Assembly: GCA_942492115.1 (NCBI GenBank)
Contig: CALODL010000001.1
Coordinates: 62,001 to 126,000, forward strand
DNA from: CALODL01 sp942492115
Lineage (GTDB): Bacteria; Planctomycetota; Phycisphaerae; UBA1845; CAIVHJ01
Direction of reading: 5' to 3'
DNA: 64,000 bases
Below the pieces are notes generated by a model. That model saw only the letters and a program-made list of their open reading frames with translations. It had not been told where the DNA came from and did no database searches. Made by a program: the position numbers and the translations under genes. Below, one piece after another: positions 27,316 to 36,228 of the stretch (its first letter is position 1; the number at the start of each line of letters is the position of its first letter).

Positions 27316-27475
27316 AATGTGCTCCCTGCAAATCAGAGCGAGCAGAAGACCGACTGACTCACGCACGACAAACAGCAATCTAGAGATGTTATCACGAAAA
27401 CCGGTGAGTGGCCGGGCGTTCTTCTCGCTGGACTCCGTGGATGGATAGACCGCAACCCAGGAGTGCCCGAACCAC

Positions 27476-27739
27476 TTGACACAGGACGAAACAGGCTTAC
27501 CCGAACTCTTCAGCACCCCGCAGTGGCGCGACCTGGCCGAGCACTTCGAGCTGACCCCGCGCCAGGAACAGGTCGCACGCATGCTGTGTCGGGGGCTGAA
27601 CAACAAAGAGATCGGCAGCACGCTCGACATCACGCGGGATGCAGTGAACATGCATGTCCGCAAGCTGCTACAGAAACTGCGTGTCAGTCATCGGGTGGGC
27701 GTCGTGGTCCGGCTGGTGGTGACGGAACGTGAGTTGTGA
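27476..27739 (+). CDS. Stand-alone LuxR/GerE-type HTH protein
   Basis: An 87-residue protein that is almost entirely a GerE/LuxR DNA-binding domain: FELTPRQEQVARMLCRGLNNKEIGSTLDITRDAVNMHVRKLLQKLRV, with the invariant Glu and the NKEI/VNMHVRKL recognition helices. There is no receiver domain. The start is a TTG at 27476; a plausible GGAG lies twelve bases upstream, so start is uncertain. It is divergent from the ECF sigma gene and sits before the giant secreted protein gene, which it may regulate. Solitary LuxR domains often act as orphan transcription factors. Confidence 0.82.
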   Translation: MTQDETGLPELFSTPQWRDLAEHFELTPRQEQVARMLCRGLNNKEIGSTLDITRDAVNMHVRKLLQKLRVSHRVGVVVRLVVTEREL

Positions 27740-27830
27740 GAGTGCCCACATCTCTCGTAAGTCCTTACAGGAAGTCGATCAACATACTCAGGTGAGTAGG
27801 CAGAATCGAACAGTCCGGAATGGGACAATG

Positions 27831-27848
27831 GAGATTTCTAACAATCTC
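27831..27848 (+). promoter_or_regulatory. Short inverted repeat upstream of the giant secreted protein gene
   Basis: GAGATT (27831-27836) and AATCTC (27843-27848) form a perfect six-base inverted repeat around TCTAAC, 46 bases before the ATG at 27894. It could be an operator or a leader hairpin; the signal is short and could be chance. Confidence 0.25.
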
Positions 27849-27893
27849 GTCAAGTAACAAGTCTGAACTACGCTATTCGTGAGGGCTGGGAGA

Positions 27894-30800
27894 ATGACAC
27901 GTCTGCATTGCATCATCATCGTCTTCATCTGTGCGCTCATTGGAGGCAATGCGCACGCCGGAGGCATCATCTACGTCGATGTGGACGCCGCAGGCCTGGG
28001 CGACGGAACGGCGTGGTGCGACGCATACACCACGTTGCAGGATGCCATCGTCGCCGCGGTGCCGGGCAACACTATCCGTATTGCTCAGGGCACGTACTAT
28101 CCGGATGAAGGCGGCGGCCAGACGCCGAACAGCCGCATGTCATCGTTCACGCTCGTATCCGGTGTGATCTGGGAAGGGGGGTACGCCGGTTGTGGAGAGG
28201 TAGACCCTGACGCACGAGATATCGAAACATTTGTTACGACCTTGAGCGGCGATTTGCAGCAGGATGATGCCGGTGGAGTCGCGGCCGCGGATCTTTTGGC
28301 CGAGCTGACTCGTTTGGACAATGCCTACGAAGTGATCATCGCGGACAGCACGGACGCGACGGCAGTGATCGACGGCTTCACGGTCCGCGCCGGCCACGCA
28401 AACGAACTAGTTGGTGGACCAGTTGGCGGTGCCATCCGCATGTCTTCCGGTAGTCCGGTGATTCAGGACTGTGTGTTCCTTGATAACGCTGCCGACTTGG
28501 CGGGTGGCGCAATTTATGGTGACACCGACAGCAATCCGTTGATCCAGCGGTGCCGTTTCGAGAATAATGCCACATCTCCGGGCTCGTTGGGCATCGGGGC
28601 GGGTGTCTATTCAACCGGTCACACCAATGTGGTGATCCGCGATTGTACGTTCCAGGATAACGCAGCGGGCGTTGGGGGAGGCATTGGAACCAACGCGGGT
28701 GGAGCCGTGGTCGTGTCCCGGTGCGTGTTCCTCAACAACACCTCCACCACGGACGGTGGGGCTTTTTCGGCAGGCGGTTCCACGGGAGATACCCTGACGA
28801 ACTGTGCGTTCTACGGTAATTCGGCGATCGAACAAGGGGGCGGGGTTTACCTCGGGATGGGCACGGTCGCCACATTGGTGAACTGTGTTTTCAGCGGCAA
28901 CATCGCGGAAGATGGTGCCGGGCTGGGGGCCTCCAGTCATGAGGAGTTCACGATGGTGAACTGTTCGATCTCCGGTAACACGGCGTCCGATTCGGGCGGT
29001 GCGATTTTCGCCGAGTTCGGGACGACGGCGAGCGTCACGAACAGCGTCGTCTGGGGCAATACGGCCAACACGAACGTCTCCGTCGGTGGTGGCGACGCTC
29101 TGATCATCAACCACACGGTGATCGAGGGCGGCTGGGGCGGTCCTGGCGGTACGTCCATCTTCACGGGTGATCCGATGTTCGTGGACCTCGACGGCGATGA
29201 CGACACTATTGGGACTATTGACGACAACCTGCGGTTGCAGGAGGCATCGAACGCTGAGAATGCCGGGGACGATGCCGCCGTCCCGTTGGATGTCGGCGAC
29301 GTGGATGGTGATCTCGACACGGCTGAAGTCACTCCACTCGATCTCGATCTGACTGTCCGCTTCATCGGTACGGTTGACATCGGGTGCTATGAGCGTTCGG
29401 GAGGTGACTGCAACGGCAATGGCATTCCTGACGAAGACGACCTCGCCGATTGCCCTGGTGATCCGGATTGTGACGATTGCGACGGCAATGGGATTCCGGA
29501 CGAGTGCGATATCGCCAGCTGTGATTCCGGCAGTAACCCTTCGTGTGACGACTGCAATCTCAACAGTATTCCTGATGGCTGTGATATCACCAACGCGACA
29601 TCACTCGACGTTGACATGAACGGCATTCCGGATGAGTGCGAGGACTTTACGGGCGGCTGCGGCCTGGACAACAACTGGACGTGCCCGGCCAATTGGGATC
29701 TGGCGGGACAGTATCCCGACAATGAACCGGGTGACGGTGTGCCTGATATCCACGCTACGGTCAATGCGTTCGATGTCGTCGTGGATGAGGATATCATCGT
29801 TGACACACTGCGATTGCAGGACGGCGCCGTCATGCGGGTCACCACGGACGACCCGGTTCAAGGCGACTTCGTGACCGAGGCGGCGGGCGGCATCCTCGTG
29901 CAGAGCGCGCCCGGGCAGACCAGCGAACTCGTGCTGGATAACGATCGTGTGCTCGATGTGTCACTCGGATCGTTGGATATCCTGGAGGGCGGTGCGCTGC
30001 GTCCAGAGGACCCCGGCGCCGACGCCTCCAGCGGCATGCTGACGGCGGCGTCGGTCCTGGTTGCCGGCGGCTTCTGCGATACGGCATCGCAGGGCAGTAT
30101 TCAATTGGCCGGAGACATGACTGCCGGTGCGGGGGTGATCGTTCTGAGTGAGCCGGACGGTGGAGACAACCCAGACTGCTGCCCGCCTGATCTGTTCGTC
30201 CTGGATTTCGCAGACGTGACGACCGGTGACATGATCATCGACGGGCCTGCCCATATCGACTACGCCAGTGCGGTCCCCCTGACGGTGACAGGCAACTTCG
30301 AGAACAGCAGCACGGCCCCGGAAATCTTCGATTGGGATGGCGGCCTGCTGGCAGGTTGTAATTTCGGCATGAGCGACACCTGTGGTGGCATTGTCATGAC
30401 TGGCATCACAACTCAGTCGTTCGAAGTGGCTGGCGAAGATCGTGGGGCGAACCCGATCGGATTCGACACCAATTTCGATCTGGGTTATTTCGAGGTGGCA
30501 GACAGTGCAGACGTTCAGTTGATCGACACGTTTGACAACGATCAGGCCGGGCAAGGCTTGTGCACCGAGGCGCTGTACGTTGAACGACTTGTTCTGGGGC
30601 CGAACGCCAGCCTGACGCTGGAGAACTGCAATCTATACTATCTCAGCATAGACCAGGATCCGACCAGCCAGATCGTTCTCAGTGGATGTTCAACGCATGA
30701 GTCTGTAACCCCTGCGGTGATACCATTCGACTGCGCCGATCTCGACAACGACGGCGCCCGCGACGATAACTGCCGGTGGTTCAGCGTCGAGGACGGAGCG

Positions 30801-31661
30801 TGTGAAGGTGTCCAATTGGGCGCGTTTGCGGACATGGGTGGGCCATTTGGACAATGCAATCTTGACGGTGCCGCCGACGGTAACGATAGATTCCATGCGC
30901 TCAACTGCTTCGCGAACAGCGACCCGAACAACCTGCCACCGGCCGGGTACCCGTGCGAGCCCGATCCGCCAAACGCCGCCAACGTCGATGCCGGTGGCCC
31001 CTTCGGTGGCTGCGCGCCCGACGGCGTGTGCGACGGCAACGATGCGTTCCACGCACTCAATTCGTTCGCCGACACCACGACGTGCACCTGTCCCGCAACG
31101 GGTGCCCAGCCGATGTACGCCCCCCCCATTGCACAGCAGGCACGGTTATCGCTTGCCACGTCCAAGTCCGTCATGAAACCGGGCGATGTGGTCGAAGTCG
31201 ACGTGTACCTCGATTCATACCTCGATGACCTTCGTGGGTACCAGTTGCACCTCGGAGTCGAGGGCGGGTTCGCTGGTGGACTCGAGTTGGTAGACATTGT
31301 GCTAGGGAAGACCAACGTGCTCGACGCTGGCCCAGGGGAACGGCGGCGCAAGAGCCCAGGATCTGACTGGAGGACGACCACACCCGGTGCGCCGTCTGCC
31401 TCAGTATACTGGTCCGCGTTCAACACTCACACGCACCAAATGGTTGTTGGTTTGGATACACCAGGTATTCCGGTCCGACCAGGCTACCTGGCCACGTTTG
31501 CGTTCCGAGCGTCAGCTGATGCCAGAGGCAAGTTCACTGTCGAGCTGCTCCACGACAAGAACGATCTGTCCCACAGGACGTTTCTCTTTCCGTCCGCGCC
31601 AAACGGCATGATTGCCGTACGCTCGGCGCCCCCGGTGGTGCTTTCTGTCGGTGATCGTTAG
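27894..31661 (+). CDS. Giant secreted mosaic protein: beta-helix, calcium repeats, dockerin-like motifs
   Basis: A 1255-residue protein with a signal peptide (LHCIIIVFICALIGGNAHAGG). Residues 30-480 are a right-handed parallel beta-helix with repeats of the type GGAIYGDTDSNPLIQRCRFENN and GGGVYLGMGTVATLVNCVF. At about 505-583 come four tandem calcium repeats (DCNGNGIPDEDD, DCDGNGIPDECDI, DCNLNSIPDGCDI, DVDMNGIPDECED), as in thrombospondin type 3. Residues 590-950 are beta-rich. Residues 975-1068 hold two dockerin-like repeats (DGAADGNDRFHALNCF, DGVCDGNDAFHALNSF). A C-terminal cohesin-like beta domain follows (residues 1080-1255). It probably binds surfaces or polysaccharide in the extracellular space. 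GAGGG lies about ten bases before the ATG. Confidence 0.85.
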   Translation: MTRLHCIIIVFICALIGGNAHAGGIIYVDVDAAGLGDGTAWCDAYTTLQDAIVAAVPGNTIRIAQGTYYPDEGGGQTPNSRMSSFTLVSGVIWEGGYAGCGEVDPDARDIETFVTTLSGDLQQDDAGGVAAADLLAELTRLDNAYEVIIADSTDATAVIDGFTVRAGHANELVGGPVGGAIRMSSGSPVIQDCVFLDNAADLAGGAIYGDTDSNPLIQRCRFENNATSPGSLGIGAGVYSTGHTNVVIRDCTFQDNAAGVGGGIGTNAGGAVVVSRCVFLNNTSTTDGGAFSAGGSTGDTLTNCAFYGNSAIEQGGGVYLGMGTVATLVNCVFSGNIAEDGAGLGASSHEEFTMVNCSISGNTASDSGGAIFAEFGTTASVTNSVVWGNTANTNVSVGGGDALIINHTVIEGGWGGPGGTSIFTGDPMFVDLDGDDDTIGTIDDNLRLQEASNAENAGDDAAVPLDVGDVDGDLDTAEVTPLDLDLTVRFIGTVDIGCYERSGGDCNGNGIPDEDDLADCPGDPDCDDCDGNGIPDECDIASCDSGSNPSCDDCNLNSIPDGCDITNATSLDVDMNGIPDECEDFTGGCGLDNNWTCPANWDLAGQYPDNEPGDGVPDIHATVNAFDVVVDEDIIVDTLRLQDGAVMRVTTDDPVQGDFVTEAAGGILVQSAPGQTSELVLDNDRVLDVSLGSLDILEGGALRPEDPGADASSGMLTAASVLVAGGFCDTASQGSIQLAGDMTAGAGVIVLSEPDGGDNPDCCPPDLFVLDFADVTTGDMIIDGPAHIDYASAVPLTVTGNFENSSTAPEIFDWDGGLLAGCNFGMSDTCGGIVMTGITTQSFEVAGEDRGANPIGFDTNFDLGYFEVADSADVQLIDTFDNDQAGQGLCTEALYVERLVLGPNASLTLENCNLYYLSIDQDPTSQIVLSGCSTHESVTPAVIPFDCADLDNDGARDDNCRWFSVEDGACEGVQLGAFADMGGPFGQCNLDGAADGNDRFHALNCFANSDPNNLPPAGYPCEPDPPNAANVDAGGPFGGCAPDGVCDGNDAFHALNSFADTTTCTCPATGAQPMYAPPIAQQARLSLATSKSVMKPGDVVEVDVYLDSYLDDLRGYQLHLGVEGGFAGGLELVDIVLGKTNVLDAGPGERRRKSPGSDWRTTTPGAPSASVYWSAFNTHTHQMVVGLDTPGIPVRPGYLATFAFRASADARGKFTVELLHDKNDLSHRTFLFPSAPNGMIAVRSAPPVVLSVGDR

Positions 31662-31779
31662 CGTGGCTGGGGCACCATGAGCCTGGCTCTGCTGAATCCC
31701 ACCGACAATCGTCTCTTTCTGCCTGAGACCAGGTTACTCGGGTTCGTTCTATTCAGGGTCGGGCAAGACAAGGAGAAAG

Positions 31780-33216
31780 ATGTTGAGCGAATGTCCGTCA
31801 GAGAGTGAGTTACATCGCTATCACGCCCGCGATATGGCAACAGAGTCGATTGCGCAGACTCGGCGCCATCTCGAAGAGTGCACGAAGTGTAACGAGCGAG
31901 ATCGGCAACTCCTCAGCGACCATCGTAACCTCATTAAACAAATCGCTGATCAACTCAACGAGATGAACACAGCCACCGCGCCCGATCAATCCGACCATGG
32001 TCTGAGGCCCGCCCCCGACATTGATATCGAAGGGTACACGCTACTCGGTGAACTAAGCCGTGGCGGCCAGGGTATCGTGTACAAAGCGCGCCAGGAATCC
32101 ACGGGCCAGAAAGTCGCGGTCAAGATACTGCTCGACGGAGCACTGGCATCGGATACTGCTCGGTTGCGTTTTGAGCGAGAGATCGCGCTGGTTGCACAGC
32201 TCAAACACGAGAGCATTATTCGCATCTACCAGTCTGGTGTGACAACGAGCGGGCTGCAGTTCTACGTCATGGACTATGTCAAGGGCGTGCCGCTCAATCA
32301 TTACCTGGTGCACAAGCGGCCACCCTTGGATGACACTCTGCAGTTGTTCCTAAGGGTGTGCAACGCGGTCAAATTTGCTCATCAGCATGGGGTGATTCAC
32401 CGCGACCTCAAGCCTTCGAACATCCTGGTTGATGATCGCGGTAACCCGATTCTCCTCGACTTCGGCCTGGCCAAGATCGCCACTGGCAGCGTGGGCCAAC
32501 AGGTCTCTGTGGATAACCAGTTCATCGGCACGCTGCCCTATATGTCGCCCGAACAGGTACGCCGCAGCCCCGACGAAATCGATATCCGCACCGACGTCTA
32601 CGCCCTGGGCGTGATTCTCTACGAGATGCTGACCGGTCATTATCCGTACCCCGTGATCGGCAACATGGAGGAGGTCCTCAAGAACATCGCCGAAGCACCG
32701 CCCGTACCGCCGCGCGGGTTGTGGACCAGCGAGTCGGGTGTCGGTTCTCACACCGGCCGTTGCCCGATCGACCGCCCGGTCGAAATCGTCGTGCTCAAAG
32801 CGCTCAAGAAGGAACCCGACCTGCGCTACCAGAGCGTCGGTGAGTTTGCCAAGGATGTCCACAATTGCATGACTGGCGACCCAATCTCCGCCGAACCGCC
32901 GAATCTGTGGACGCTGCTCATCGTATCGTGCAGGCGGCATCGCAAGCGTTATGCAACGGCTGCGGCCATTGGGCTGCTGGCGACGACGACGGCGGCCCTG
33001 GGGGCCGGCTGGATCGTGTCGGAGAACGACCGCTTGAAGAATGAGCTGTTGCTGACCAAGGCGATGACCCTCAAGAGTCAACGGGACTACGGTTCGGCGG
33101 TCGACCGTTTCGATGAATTCCTGGCCGCCAACCCGATCACTTCGTGGCGCTCAAGTACAAGACGCACTCCCTGCGCCAGCTCTATCGCAATGACGATCGT
33201 GACGAAGATACGCTGA
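31780..33216 (+). CDS. Ser/Thr protein kinase with zinc-finger-like head, N-terminal part of a frame-disrupted gene
   Basis: A 478-residue product with AAGGAG five bases before the ATG. Residues 20-40 carry RRHLEECTKCNERD, an H-x3-C-x2-C motif as in zf-HC2 anti-sigma heads. The kinase domain (about 85-350) has LSRGGQGIVYKAR, VAVKILL, HRDLKPSN, LLDFGLAKI, GTLPYMSPEQV and DVYALGVILYEMLTGHYPYP; catalytic residues are intact. One membrane helix follows (TAAAIGLLATTTAALGAGWIV). The TPR tail begins normally (SAVDRFDEFLAANP) and then turns into a non-TPR Ser/Thr/Arg run, ending about 28 residues later. The real TPR sequence continues in the next frame (33144-34073), so the gene is broken by an apparent one-base deletion near 33132-33134. 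Confidence 0.88.
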   Translation: MLSECPSESELHRYHARDMATESIAQTRRHLEECTKCNERDRQLLSDHRNLIKQIADQLNEMNTATAPDQSDHGLRPAPDIDIEGYTLLGELSRGGQGIVYKARQESTGQKVAVKILLDGALASDTARLRFEREIALVAQLKHESIIRIYQSGVTTSGLQFYVMDYVKGVPLNHYLVHKRPPLDDTLQLFLRVCNAVKFAHQHGVIHRDLKPSNILVDDRGNPILLDFGLAKIATGSVGQQVSVDNQFIGTLPYMSPEQVRRSPDEIDIRTDVYALGVILYEMLTGHYPYPVIGNMEEVLKNIAEAPPVPPRGLWTSESGVGSHTGRCPIDRPVEIVVLKALKKEPDLRYQSVGEFAKDVHNCMTGDPISAEPPNLWTLLIVSCRRHRKRYATAAAIGLLATTTAALGAGWIVSENDRLKNELLLTKAMTLKSQRDYGSAVDRFDEFLAANPITSWRSSTRRTPCASSIAMTIVTKIR

Positions 33217-34073
33217 CGCTGGCTATCGCCACCGGTGAGCAGGCCCGGGCGGCCCTGATGCATGTCGATTCCGCCAACCGGGGTGCCGAGCGCAGGGCGC
33301 TGCTCAATATTCTGGGCACGATGTACCGGGCGAATGGAGACCACGATCGTGCCGCGACGTGTTTGCAGGACGTCCTGAACACCGATCCGGAATACTATTT
33401 CGCATCATCCAACCTGGCCAAAGTCCGAGCGCTGCAGCACGACTGGTCAGCGGCCGCCGATATCGTCAGCCGTGGATGTGTTGTTGCCGAGGAGGCCGAA
33501 CAGGACGGCTCCTACAAGGATGGCATCTATCGCACAGCGGCCGTCATTCAGCTGGCGAACGGGTCGACGGGTCTGGCCCGTGATTCAATTGGCAGTGCGT
33601 TGGCCCTCGACCGCAAGGATCATCGGTCGCATCTCGTGGCGGCGTACATCGAGCTGGTCGACCCTGACGGTGATCCGACCCGGATGCTTCGGGCGGCGCA
33701 CCGCGCCCTCGATTTCGATGCTGATCGACATCCGAATCCGCTGGTCGCCAGGCTCCTGGCCATCGCCTATTTGCTCGATGTCCAACCGGATGATGATATC
33801 TGGCTTGAACAAGCTGAGGATTATGTCATCCAGGTCGGAGACCGTGATGACGACGCCCCCTATGTGAGCCTGCTTCGTACGCTGCTCCGCGCCCGCCAGG
33901 GGCGTATCGACCGTGCGCGCGATGAGCTTGTCGAGCTCGAGCGACCGTCATTCGAGAACGGCTTGCTGGCCCGCCACCTGCCCAGCGAGGAGCTGTGGGT
34001 CGACCACGCGGTCGTATACGACCGCCTCGTTCAAGAGATCAGGAATAGCCTGGACGGGGTAGAAAGTGAGTAG
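33144..34073 (+). CDS. TPR-rich C-terminal part of the same disrupted kinase gene
   Basis: This 309-residue frame continues the TPR domain of the upstream kinase. Codons from 33135 onward read DHFVALKYKTHSLRQLYRND, which join smoothly to the FDEFLAANP end of the other frame if one base is restored. Later helices such as RRALLNILGTMYRANGDHDRAATCLQDVLNTDP and ARDSIGSALALDRKDHRSHLVAAYIEL are canonical TPR units. It has no ribosome-binding site or natural start of its own, so it is unlikely to be a separate gene. Either a true frameshift (pseudogene), a programmed slip at a C-run, or a sequencing error explains it. Confidence 0.75.
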   Translation: MALKYKTHSLRQLYRNDDRDEDTLTLAIATGEQARAALMHVDSANRGAERRALLNILGTMYRANGDHDRAATCLQDVLNTDPEYYFASSNLAKVRALQHDWSAAADIVSRGCVVAEEAEQDGSYKDGIYRTAAVIQLANGSTGLARDSIGSALALDRKDHRSHLVAAYIELVDPDGDPTRMLRAAHRALDFDADRHPNPLVARLLAIAYLLDVQPDDDIWLEQAEDYVIQVGDRDDDAPYVSLLRTLLRARQGRIDRARDELVELERPSFENGLLARHLPSEELWVDHAVVYDRLVQEIRNSLDGVESE

Positions 34074-34097
34074 AGTGGTCGGCCAGGCACCCTAGTC

Positions 34098-34523
34098 CTA
34101 GTCCGACGTCAAGGTCTCCCACGCCCGCAGATACTTGGACAAACGTTCGCGGACTGTATCGTCGACCACATCGAGTCGCCGAACGTTCATGTTGTCCTCG
34201 AGGTCGGCCAGCTTCACGGCCCGCGCGATCGGGTTCGGCTTGATCTTTTCGACATAGGCCTGATAGTCCGCGCCATGTGGTTTGGTCAGCAGCCGCAGCG
34301 CCGCGACGGCGGCCTGCGGAATCTCCGCCGCCGCCAGATCCTCGAACGTGACGTCCGTGTCCTCGACCACATCATGCAACACCCCCACGATGCGCGTCAC
34401 CTCCGACGTCTGGGCCATCATGACGCGCAAAGGATGCAGGATATACGGCTCGCGCCCGGCCTTGTCCATGGTGTCGGCATGGGCTTCGACAGCGATGCGG
34501 ATGGCTGTGGTGAGGGGGTTCAT
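34098..34523 (-). CDS. Small HD-domain phosphohydrolase (MESH1/SpoT-hydrolase-like)
   Basis: A 141-residue single-domain HD protein. Recognisable motifs are the first His in ILHPLRVMM, the HD pair in VGVLHDVVEDTDVT, and the late Asp in KLADLEDNMN, which in RelA/SpoT hydrolase domains and Mesh1 coordinate Mn and ppGpp. The sequence is short and lacks synthetase, TGS and ACT domains, so it would be a hydrolase of (p)ppGpp or a related nucleotide only. It converges on the TPR frame to the left, with only 24 bases between, and lies beyond a terminator-like hairpin from the acidic gene. Confidence 0.82.
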   Translation of the reverse strand: MNPLTTAIRIAVEAHADTMDKAGREPYILHPLRVMMAQTSEVTRIVGVLHDVVEDTDVTFEDLAAAEIPQAAVAALRLLTKPHGADYQAYVEKIKPNPIARAVKLADLEDNMNVRRLDVVDDTVRERLSKYLRAWETLTSD

Positions 34524-34544
34524 ACATTGGCTCCATTTGTAACA

Positions 34545-34578
34545 ACGGCCCGGGGCAATGATGTACGCCCGGGCCCGT
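34545..34578 (-). terminator. GC-rich hairpin ending the hmgA-like operon
   Basis: On the minus strand, 34578-34567 (ACGGGCCCGGGC) pairs with 34556-34545 apart from a one-base bulge, with a ten-base loop, followed by TTGTTACAAAT. It lies 33 bases after the acidic protein gene. The U-tract is weak, so it may serve only as a partial terminator. Confidence 0.45.
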
Positions 34579-34610
34579 CGCTGTTGCTGGATGGATAGGC
34601 CGCTGTTGGC

Positions 34611-35003
34611 CTACAACTCAAACTCCCCCGACCCCTCTTCCTCTTCGTACTCCTCTTCCCATGGGACGAGGTCGAATACGAGGGGTTGGACGCGCCACGT
34701 GAACCATTTCTGGAAGGTGTTCCAGTCGCGGATGGCGGGCCAGCCGTCTTCTTCGGAGTGCCAGGCAGCCAGTTCGCCGGCGAACATCATTTCGAAATTC
34801 TGTTCGACCAGTCTGTCCTCATCCTCGGGGTTGTCGTATTCCTCGATGAGGTAGACGTTGATGTTGTCCTTGAGGAGCTTGGCGTCCTCGGGGCCATCCT
34901 CGTCGACGCTGCCAGCCCATTCGATATAGGGTTCCAGTGGCGTGACCAGAATTGCGGCGCGGTTGACGATATTGAATCCGCCTTCGGTAAATTCATCCAT
35001 CAT
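34611..35003 (-). CDS. Conserved small acidic protein of unknown function
   Basis: A 130-residue, strongly acidic product (tail EEEYEEEEGSGEFEL). The N-terminal half has NRAAILVTPLEPYIEWAG and NVYLIEEYDNPEDEDRLVEQ; the second half has FEMMFAGELAAWHSEEDGWPAIRDWNTFQKWFTWRVQPLVFDL. The YLIEE/EDGWP/WF pattern recurs in uncharacterised proteins of many bacteria as far as I recall, but no function is known. Its ATG overlaps the hmgA-like stop by four bases (ATGA), so it is cotranslated with the dioxygenase and may help its folding or metal loading. That role is inference. Confidence 0.65.
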   Translation of the reverse strand: MMDEFTEGGFNIVNRAAILVTPLEPYIEWAGSVDEDGPEDAKLLKDNINVYLIEEYDNPEDEDRLVEQNFEMMFAGELAAWHSEEDGWPAIRDWNTFQKWFTWRVQPLVFDLVPWEEEYEEEEGSGEFEL

Positions 35004-36205
35004 TCGTGTATCGCTCCCTCGGTTTCAACCCAGGTCGTGTGGTAGCCCTTGTCCTCGATGGCGTCGGCGACCGTGGTCAGGAACAGTGGTTTGTAGGTAT
35101 CGCACATCACGGCCAGTTCGCTGGTCTTGTCGTGGCCGATCGAGGCCTGGTACGTGCCGGGATGCGGGCCATGCGGAATACCGGCGGGGTGCAGGCTGAT
35201 CGATTCGGCATTGATACCCTTGCGCGACGTGAAGTTGCCGTCGACATAGTACAGGATTTCATCACAGTCCACGCTGGCGTGGCCGTACGGGCATGGGATC
35301 GCTTTGACGCCATCACGATCGTAGTAGTCGACCTTGCGCGGGACGAAGCTGCAGATGATGAAGTCGTTGCCGGCAAACGTAATATGGATCGTTGGCGGCA
35401 GATGCACAGATCCCGTTTTCGGTTGATAGTCGAGGATATTGAAAGCCACAGGATAGGTGAAACCGTCCCAGCCCATCAGCTCGAATGGCCAGTGTGCGCT
35501 GAGATGCACGGTCAGGTGGTCGTTCTTCTTGATGACGTGGCGATAGGGCGGCTGACCGTGGCTGGCCGGGTCGAACTGAATCAGCTCGGTCGGTTTGCGG
35601 AAATCGCGATGGCAATAAGGTGCATCCATGGTCAGCTGGCCGCGGTTGTTGCGAAATTGCTTGGGGATGTCGATGAACTGCCGACCCTCGAAGATCAAGT
35701 AGGTGCCCGTGTTGTTCTCGGAGTGCAGGCGATAGGGTGTGCCCTTCGGGATGATGATGTAGTCCCATTTTCTGAACGGCAGGATGCCGTACAGCGTTTC
35801 GAAGTGGCCACCGCCATCCATGGCAAACCAGCACTCATCACCGTCGGCGTTGCTGAAAAAATCCCTGGGTGGCTCGGTCGGCTTACAGATTCCGACGTGG
35901 ACATCGGGGTTGATCAAGGTGGTCTTGCGTCCGGTCAGGAAGTCGCCCCCCGGTGTCATGTCCTGGGTCTTGATGTGCCGTCGGTGGAGCGGCTGGTCGC
36001 TGAGCACCTCGACCGGACAGAACCCGGGCAGCTGCATCGGCTCGACCGCAGATTCATCCGTCGGTGGGGTCACGAAATAGAGAATACTGTATGCGGCTTC
36101 GAAACCGACCCGGGTCACGCACTGCTCCATGAGCAGCTTGCCGTCCTTGTAGAACGTCACGTGATTCTTGGGCGGCAGCTCGCCGATTCTGTGGTAGTCG
36201 AGCAT
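35000..36205 (-). CDS. hmgA: Homogentisate 1,2-dioxygenase-like enzyme
   Basis: A 401-residue cupin-type enzyme, shorter than the classical 430-445. The C-terminal active-site region is conserved: CDEILYYVDGNF with the metal-binding Glu, then SLHPAGIPHGPHPGTYQAS with the His ligands of the non-haem iron. HVGICKPTEPPRDFFSNADGDECWF, then FETLYGILPFRKWDYIIIPKGTPYRL, are typical of the bacterial HGD family. It would open the ring of homogentisate in tyrosine/phenylalanine catabolism to maleylacetoacetate. No hydrolase or isomerase gene of the pathway is nearby, so the substrate could differ. Followed by the acidic protein gene with a four-base overlap. Confidence 0.82.
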   Translation of the reverse strand: MLDYHRIGELPPKNHVTFYKDGKLLMEQCVTRVGFEAAYSILYFVTPPTDESAVEPMQLPGFCPVEVLSDQPLHRRHIKTQDMTPGGDFLTGRKTTLINPDVHVGICKPTEPPRDFFSNADGDECWFAMDGGGHFETLYGILPFRKWDYIIIPKGTPYRLHSENNTGTYLIFEGRQFIDIPKQFRNNRGQLTMDAPYCHRDFRKPTELIQFDPASHGQPPYRHVIKKNDHLTVHLSAHWPFELMGWDGFTYPVAFNILDYQPKTGSVHLPPTIHITFAGNDFIICSFVPRKVDYYDRDGVKAIPCPYGHASVDCDEILYYVDGNFTSRKGINAESISLHPAGIPHGPHPGTYQASIGHDKTSELAVMCDTYKPLFLTTVADAIEDKGYHTTWVETEGAIHE

Positions 36206-36228
36206 GGTTTGACATCCTGTTTAGCTGG

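Noticed and set aside
33135..33160. Programmed frameshift signal
   Set aside because: The short C-run is not a standard slippery heptamer and I could not see a strong hairpin just downstream; a plain deletion or sequencing error is simpler.
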